This document shows positions 58,689 through 64,000 of a stretch of DNA of 64,000 bases, piece after piece. Position 1 is the stretch's first letter; every line of letters begins with the position of its first letter. The stretch spans positions 35,803,724-35,867,723 of the forward strand of contig OX637287.1 in assembly GCA_951799445.1 (NCBI GenBank), written 5' to 3'. Made by a program: the position numbers and the translations under genes. A model generated the notes under the pieces. The model was not told where the DNA came from. It did not search any database and saw only the letters and a list, made by a program, of their open reading frames with translations. This DNA comes from Pseudisothecium myosuroides (Eukaryota; Streptophyta; Bryopsida; Hypnales; Lembophyllaceae).

Positions 58689-58840
58689 TTGTCATGTCCC
58701 TTTGTTCCAGTACAAACATTCCTAATTTCAAATGTGATCTTTTACAATTTTTATGCAATTCTTGCATCACTGCATAAAAATTGTAAAAGATCACATTTGA
58801 AGTTGGAGACGTTTGTATAGGAACTAAGGGACATGACAAT
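58689..58840. repeat. Long hairpin, arms of about 70 bases (miRNA-like or MITE)
   Basis: Left arm 58689-58757 and right arm 58771-58840 pair with about ten mismatches around a 13-base loop. The inner 36 bases, from TTCAAATGTGATCTTTTACA to TTTTTATGCA, pair perfectly. Weaker pairing continues outward for about 25 more bases on each side (CCTTGACAAAAAAAATTG / CAATCTTTTTTTCAGGG). Confidence 0.7.
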
Positions 58841-58861
58841 CTTTTTTTCAGGGTATTGTAC

Positions 58862-59147
58862 GGTAAAGTGGGTACACTCCAAATTGCACCTTGCCGAAAA
58901 TTGTCATCATCACTCTGTGTACATTTCCAAAATGAATATGTACATATGTTGAAGAAGCAATTGTAGAACATCTATCAGAATTTTTTTGAGCCTTTATAGC
59001 TTTTGCATACAATATCTAAATGTTGAATCCTTTTGTGCATTAAAACCTCCTTTCACTTGCCAACAAGAAAATCAATAAAAATTGGACCAGTCTGATAAAT
59101 AGGCGCTAAAAGTGTCGGTTTGGGAGGGTACCTACCTCACTTACCCT
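58862..59147 (+). mobile_element. MITE-like element F, copy 2
   Basis: GTAAAGTGGGTACACTCCAA at the left, GGAGGGTACCTACCTCACTTAC at the right. The interior is collinear with 6855-7152 (ATAGCTTTTGCATA, CCTCCTTTCACTTGCC, GGACCAGTCTGATAA). It lies just upstream of the DOG1-ankyrin gene. Confidence 0.6.
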
Positions 59148-59299
59148 TTGATTCTTTAAGCCAAAAGGGGAAAGAGGGAAAAAAAGTTAAAAAAAAGTGG
59201 AAACTCACTGAAAAAGTAAAAGTAATAGCAGCACGGTAAAATCCAGCATCCCCAAAGGCAGAAACGACAAACAAACATGTCGCCGAGAAGAACGGGAAA

Positions 59300-60130
59300 G
59301 GAAGGCAAAAGCGGGGCGAGGGTGAGGACCCATAACCGTGGTTTTGAAGGAGGCTGCTGCTGTTGCCGAAGTTGGCCTCGTACTCACAAATCCACGCCTG
59401 CCCCTCGTGGATTTGTGGGCTGCTCCTGTTTTCCTTGTTGATGTTGTTCATATATTTGATGTTTTTGATGTTTTTGTTGTGACTTTGCACGTTAGTCTTC
59501 TTCACAAATCCACACAGTGTTGTTGTTTCTCCACCCAGTTACGCCATCAGTAAGTTTAGAGCTTCCAGGATCGGAAACCGACAATAATAGCTTGGAAGTC
59601 CAATTCCTCATCTGGTACTAATTTTTTCTTTGATTTCTCGTTTGATTGCTTTAGTCTTTGGGTGTTTTGCACTTAAAATTTGCAGTTTGGTGTGTAGTGA
59701 TTGCGTTCAAAATTGTCGGTTGTTGTCTGATTGTCTTACAAATTGTTGCTTTGTTGTCTGATTGTGTTTTTGTTCTCCTTCTTCTGGGACTTGGACTGCA
59801 GGAAATTGGATAACGCGTTTTCTGAGAACCATTTTGGTTGCACCGGTTGGAGCTTTCCCTGGACACGCATTTTTGGTTTGCAAGAGCAAGACGAGTAAGT
59901 TAGATTAGAAGTTTGGAATAGGGCGGGGGTGAAGCTGCACCGGCATGGACTGGCTATGGTGACAGAGCTATGAGTCGAAGATGGTATAACCTTGAAAAAG
60001 AAGTCGGAAACGAAGAAGGAGAACAAGAAGAAGCTATGGTGTTCACGAAACGATGAGAAAGCGCATGGTGTGCTACCCAACCCCTGAAAAATGCGAGAAC
60101 CAGTGCTACTAGAACAGCGTGCTCGCACAG
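59300..60130 (+). other. Putative upstream exons of the DOG1-ankyrin gene
   Basis: Good splice signals suggest leader exons: one ending at 59549 (donor ATCAGTAAGTTT), one at 59802-59894 (acceptor GGACTGCAG, donor ACGAGTAAGT), and perhaps one ending at 60130 (donor CACAGGTAACC). The frame opened at 59338 stays open through the first join for over 100 codons but does not lead in frame into the DOG1 exon at 60723, so I treat these as 5' UTR. No TATA box was identified. Confidence 0.35.
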
Positions 60131-60151
60131 GTAACCTACATTTCTTGCCAT

Positions 60152-60781
60152 GTATCAAAAGCAAGTAGTGTCAATTCTGAAAAACATCAAACAATTGCTC
60201 AGGAAACAGAGTATCCTAAAAGAGTTTCTGTTGTTCCTGCTGCTTTTGTGGCATCTCTCCTGAAACCTTCAAAGTCTATAGTGTTTCTTTCTTTGTGCCT
60301 CTTAACATTGAATGCAAGTCCTTCTGCTCCCTTTCTACAAATTTCGTGAAACCTTACTACCGAAACAGTAGACGCTCAATCTAGTGAATCTCATTGTGTC
60401 ATTTTAGGATTAGCAAACTCATTGATGGGGATGCATCGAAACACGCCTTCCCAAAACCCAAGCCACTATCAAAAGCAAGTTGTGTCATTTTCTAAAAACC
60501 ATCAACCAATTGCTCACAAAACAGAGTACCCTAAATGAGTTTCTATTCTTCCTACTCCTTTTGTGGCATCTATCCTGGAACCTTCATAGTCTACAATGTT
60601 TCTTCATATTGCCCTCTAACTTTTAATGCAAGTCCTTCTGCTCCCTCTCTACAAATCTCGTGAAATCATTACTACCTAAACCAAAGACGCTCAATCTAAT
60701 GGATTCCATTGTGTGTTTTTAGGGTTAGCAGGCTCCTTGATGGGGGATCCATCGAACAACCCTAAACTCAAGCTTTTTCAA
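60152..60781 (+). repeat. 315-bp tandem duplication spanning intron, acceptor and start codon
   Basis: 60152-60466 and 60467-60781 are direct copies with a period of exactly 315 bases (TATCAAAAGCAAGT at both starts). Acceptor AG at 60406-60407 maps to 60721-60722, and ATG at 60425 maps to ATG at 60740. The upstream copy has lost one G just after the ATG and is diverged, so only the downstream copy opens into the DOG1 frame. Confidence 0.85.
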
Positions 60782-63700
60782 GCCATGGGCGACGAAGCCG
60801 AAAGCCAAGCTCGTCTCCTGTCCATCCCCTCCTTTCAGCGATTCTACACCACATGGCTGTTGCAAGAAGATGCGATGTTGATGGAGCTCAAGGGAGCAAT
60901 CGAGGCTCCCTTCAACGAACCCGAGCTCGCAAGGTTGGTGAGGAAGTGTTACCAGCATTACTCGGAAGCTGTGCACGCCAAGATCCGAGCTGCACATGAG
61001 GATGTCTCCTATCTCACAACTGGTGCGTGGAAGACGCCGTTTGAAGCAGGGATGATGTGGATGGGAGGGTTCCGACCGAGTTCGGCTGTTGTGTTGGCAT
61101 ACTCCTTGATGGGCATTCAAATGGAGAATGATCTGCAGCAGTTATTAGAAGGGATTGCGTTGCCGTCCATGGCGGCTCTTTCTGCCAAGCAGCTTGCAAG
61201 GTGGGCCAATGCTACTTTTGCAGTTTGTGTGTTTCATGTATGTTTCTGTTTCTGCGTCAGATACGTTCAAGTGCTTAGAGCTCTGAAAAGTAGGATAGTA
61301 TAGATAAGTTAAGTATACGTTATTGCGACCCCTAGCTTATTGCATCACCTGGTATTCCCCATCTTCCTTTCGGAGCCTAAATCTAAAATGGTCATTCTTC
61401 TCTTATTTATGTGGCACACAAACCTCGTAAGACAAGAATATCTATCCTAAGCACAGTGCACATAGTGATACGCATTAGATGGGGGTTGACCTTTTGTGGT
61501 TGCAGACTCGTGTCTGGGAAGTTGTCAATCTTTTGAAAGTTTGCCATTTGAACGACGTTTTTAGGGTTTGTTTTGCTAGGTTGTGTTTTAGGGTTTGGAA
61601 TGCGAATGTTGTGTTCCTGAGGTTTTGTGATGCGAAGGTTGTGTTCTTGGGGTCTCACTAGCTCTTTTGTGACTGTTTTGTTTGTTTGGGTAACCCGTAG
61701 AGGACCAGGAAACTCAAAATTGGCCCATGCGTGTTTGTTTTGAAGTTTTGATCATATGGGAACTTTCTTTTGTTGAAATTTATATTTTTAGTGACCAACA
61801 CATGCCATGTTCTGCTCTGATTCTAGTGATATACAATTTGGCCCCGTCTGAATTGTATTTCTGACGATGTGATCGGGCTAACTCGTCATTGTAGAAGGGT
61901 TGGTCTTTTAGGGGTTAAGGTTTTTTTCTCAGAGTGTATGGTGGTGTTTTTCAGGTTGAATGTCGTGCAGCAGCATACTTCTACCTCAGAGGACGAAATC
62001 TCAAATCGTCTCGCTGCGCTACAGGTTCGTCTTCATGTTTTGACGCTTGATGGAATTTTTTCTGATGCAGATTGTGGAGATGAAGGGCTTGCATTTGTAT
62101 CTTTGTAGGAAAATGGTTTCTTTCGACTACAGACATGCAGTGCTTTTAGGTTTCGCTTCCAGTTAAAGGTCTCTCTTGCAATTCATGGTTCATATTTGGA
62201 TTCCTCGAGGATTTGAGTCTTTGTAAGGATTACGTCTTTGAACATTTGCTTACCTTTCTTGCCTGTACCCTAAGAGGAGAGACTAAGCAAAGGTTAACAA
62301 ATGTAGAAATTTCTGTATAAACCGAGTTCTTAAATCTTTCATTCAGTGAGTATGAATTGGGGATTATATGGAAATTTACATGTGAAAAATCTTCATTCAA
62401 TCTGGGGTAGTGGCCCTTGCAATCAGTAGCTTGTTGTGGTGGTGCACAGATGTTGGTGGCAGATCAGCAAATGACACGGGTAACAACTGCGGATCCTCCT
62501 CCTAGCGAATCCTTGAACATGGCGGAAGTAAGGGAAGCCATGCAGCCCAAGCTCACAGGTCTTCGGGATATCTACATTGAAGCTGAGGAGCTGAGACTGC
62601 AAACGATCCAGGAAGTCTTCGTTGTGCTGAGCCCTCTTCAAGCAGCGCAGTACACAGTTGCGGCGTTAGAAATGGTCAAAGCCATTTCAAAGTTGGGGGA
62701 AAAGTATCAGGAAGCCCATTCTGGAGATGCAAACGCACGCTGTCCTGCAAATCCTGGTTTGAATATCTGGGACATTGCATCCCAAGGAGATGTGGAGCAA
62801 CTGCAGCAGGCTCTCAACATGGGCTTGGATCCATCTGAAACAGATTACGAAGGACGAACACCATTGGTATGGATTGTGTTTGTCTATTTAAGGAACTGGG
62901 ATAGTATGGCCGTCTCTAAGCATAACATACTTTGGAAATGAGTTTGTGACCAAGATTTCATTAGTAGAAACTCCCTCCGAAATTTTTTAGAAACGTTACC
63001 TGTTTAAATCCTGCCAATTGCAATTCCCTTTTAAGGCAATCTCTTTTATAAACCCTGCCAATTGTAGTGCGGCTTGGTTTTCTTAGCCGCACTGAAACAG
63101 AGTACGAAGGCCGGAACCATTGGTATGGATTGTGTTTTCCTGTTTAAGGAAATGTGATAATGTGGTCATCTGTTAGCATAACATACTTTGGTAATGAATT
63201 TGTGGCGAAGATTTCATTAGTACACCCTCAACACCCCCCTGAGGTATTTTAGAAACGTTTCCTTTCTAAATCCTGGCAAATGTAATTCGATTTGAGGCAA
63301 TCTCTAATGTAAAAATCCTGCCAATTCTAATGCGGCTTGGTTTTCTAAAATACCGATAAGGGATGGGTTCTTTACTACAGTGATTTGTGCTAAAAGTGTA
63401 ACCGACAAATTAAGTGACACTTCAAAAATTTATTATGAAAATTGGCACAATAGAGGAATATTTAAACCTGCACTAATTCAAAATTGTGTGATTTTGGTAA
63501 ATTAGTTTCACGCCCACTAATAGGGCAAATCAGTCTAGTGTTTAAATCTGAATATATTACCCTTTGGAGTGACCCACGGTTGTAGCGTACAAGGCTGAAT
63601 TTTGCGTTCGGGGTTCGGGTTTGGGGTTCTTTTGCAGCACCTCGCTGCAGGGAAGGGTCATTTGGAGTGTATAGCCTTGCTGGTGGAGAGGGGTGCTCAA

Positions 63701-63931
63701 GTCAATGTTAAAGGTAAGTCTGAGCTGGTAGGAGACTAAGCTTATCCTCTTTTGTCTGTGTTACATTTTTCTCGTTTGCTTCTTCTGCCTGTCGTAGTGC
63801 AGAGCATTGATTTTCTCCCTCTGATGTGAGTAGATAATGACGGGGCAAGTCCACTTTTGAACGCGTTGAAAGGTGGACACGATAAGGCTGCAAAAATTCT
63901 TCGTAACTATGGAGCCAGACCTGATATCAAG
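60740..63931 (+). CDS. DOG1-domain protein with C-terminal ankyrin repeats, 3'-partial at window edge
   Basis: Exons read: 60740-61200, 61955-62024, 62450-62866, 63638-63713, 63834-63931, all GT-AG, 374 residues so far, frame open at the right edge. Residues about 28-245 form a DOG1 domain (the seed-dormancy and TGA-factor family): FQRFYTTWL, LVRKCYQHYSEAVHAKIRAA, YLTTGAWKTPFEAGMMWMGG then FRPSSAVVL, QLARLNVVQQHTSTSEDEIS, and the distal LRDIYIEAEELRLQTIQEVF then LSPLQAAQYTVAA. In TGA factors this region follows a bZIP; none is visible here. From about 265 ankyrin repeats begin: IWDIASQGDVEQLQQALNMG then DYEGRTPLHLAAGKGHLECI, ALLVERGAQVNVKDNDGASP, and ALKGGHDKAAKILRNYGARP. Start chosen as the first ATG after the acceptor at 60722. 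Intron positions fall between and inside repeats in ordinary fashion, so the fusion is not an assembly join. Likely a cytosolic or nuclear regulatory or adaptor protein; function unknown. Confidence 0.88.
61694..61914 (+). mobile_element. Short TTAA-type element inside intron 1 of the DOG1-ankyrin gene
   Basis: 221 bases between GTAA (61690) and TTAA (61915). Left CCCGTAGAGGACCAGG, right TGGTCTTTTAGGGG, inverted over the outer bases. It lies 40 bases before the exon 2 acceptor. Confidence 0.55.
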
Positions 63932-64000
63932 GTACTTTTCATTTTTCACTGTCTTCGATATTCATCATTTCTCCGTAATCTTCTTCACAGTTGCGAAGTT

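Noticed and set aside
58549..58971. 140-codon minus-strand frame
   Set aside because: Spans the hairpin at 58689-58840 and the start of a MITE; open by chance in inverted-repeat DNA.
59137..59505. 122-codon minus-strand frame
   Set aside because: Runs through polypyrimidine and tandem-like sequence in the leader region of the plus-strand gene. No motif; composition follows AG/CT-rich DNA.
59736..60164. 142-codon minus-strand frame
   Set aside because: Antisense to the putative leader exons with a Ser/Phe-rich composition expected from a complemented purine-rich leader; no motif.
60725..61120. 131-codon minus-strand frame
   Set aside because: Antisense shadow of the DOG1 exon.

Overview
This is a eukaryotic nuclear window, AT-rich and gene-poor. 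It comes from a plant or close green relative (Streptophyta). Two of the genes I can read are plant-type: a 9-exon inosine-uridine/uridine nucleoside hydrolase, and a protein with a DOG1 domain, a domain I know only from streptophytes. Introns are long (about 200-1000 bp) with ordinary GT-AG borders. The sequence alone does not fix the species. The long AT-rich spacers filled with small DNA transposons, and the unusual DOG1-ankyrin gene, would fit a bryophyte, lycophyte, fern or streptophyte alga better than a compact seed-plant genome, but that is a guess.

Layout. 0.3-0.6 kb: decayed coding fragment. 5.3-6.2 kb: broken transposon-type protein on the minus strand, followed by a mosaic of MITE-like repeats (6.2-11.1 kb). 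12.0-17.5 kb: complete nucleoside hydrolase gene on the plus strand. 18.9-43.3 kb: almost entirely repeats. These include TTAA-flanked elements of several families, a broken LINE (22.6-23.7 kb) with small elements inserted in and around it, a hAT-like foldback element with an 8-bp target duplication, a CACTA element with a 3-bp target duplication, and a large inverted repeat. 43.6-46 kb: TATA box, 5' UTR intron and first coding exon of an unrecognised Gly/Ser/Asn-rich protein, with two minisatellite-like arrays in its introns. 48.1-49.5 kb: a probable short minus-strand gene. 51-59 kb: more MITEs and hairpins. 59.3-64.0 kb: 5' part of a plus-strand gene encoding an N-terminal DOG1 domain spliced to ankyrin repeats; it runs off the right edge.

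The genes do not form a pathway. The most striking features are: (1) a family group of roughly 0.2-1.7 kb elements that start with CCCCTAAA or CCCTTCA-like ends, sit between TTAA tetranucleotides, share single TTAA sites in head-to-tail trains, and include one copy with a paralogous empty site about 60 bp away. This is piggyBac-like insertion behaviour, unexpected for a plant. (2) The DOG1-ankyrin fusion. (3) A 315-bp tandem duplication that copies the splice acceptor and start codon of that same gene. No tRNA, rRNA, CRISPR or organellar segment was recognised.
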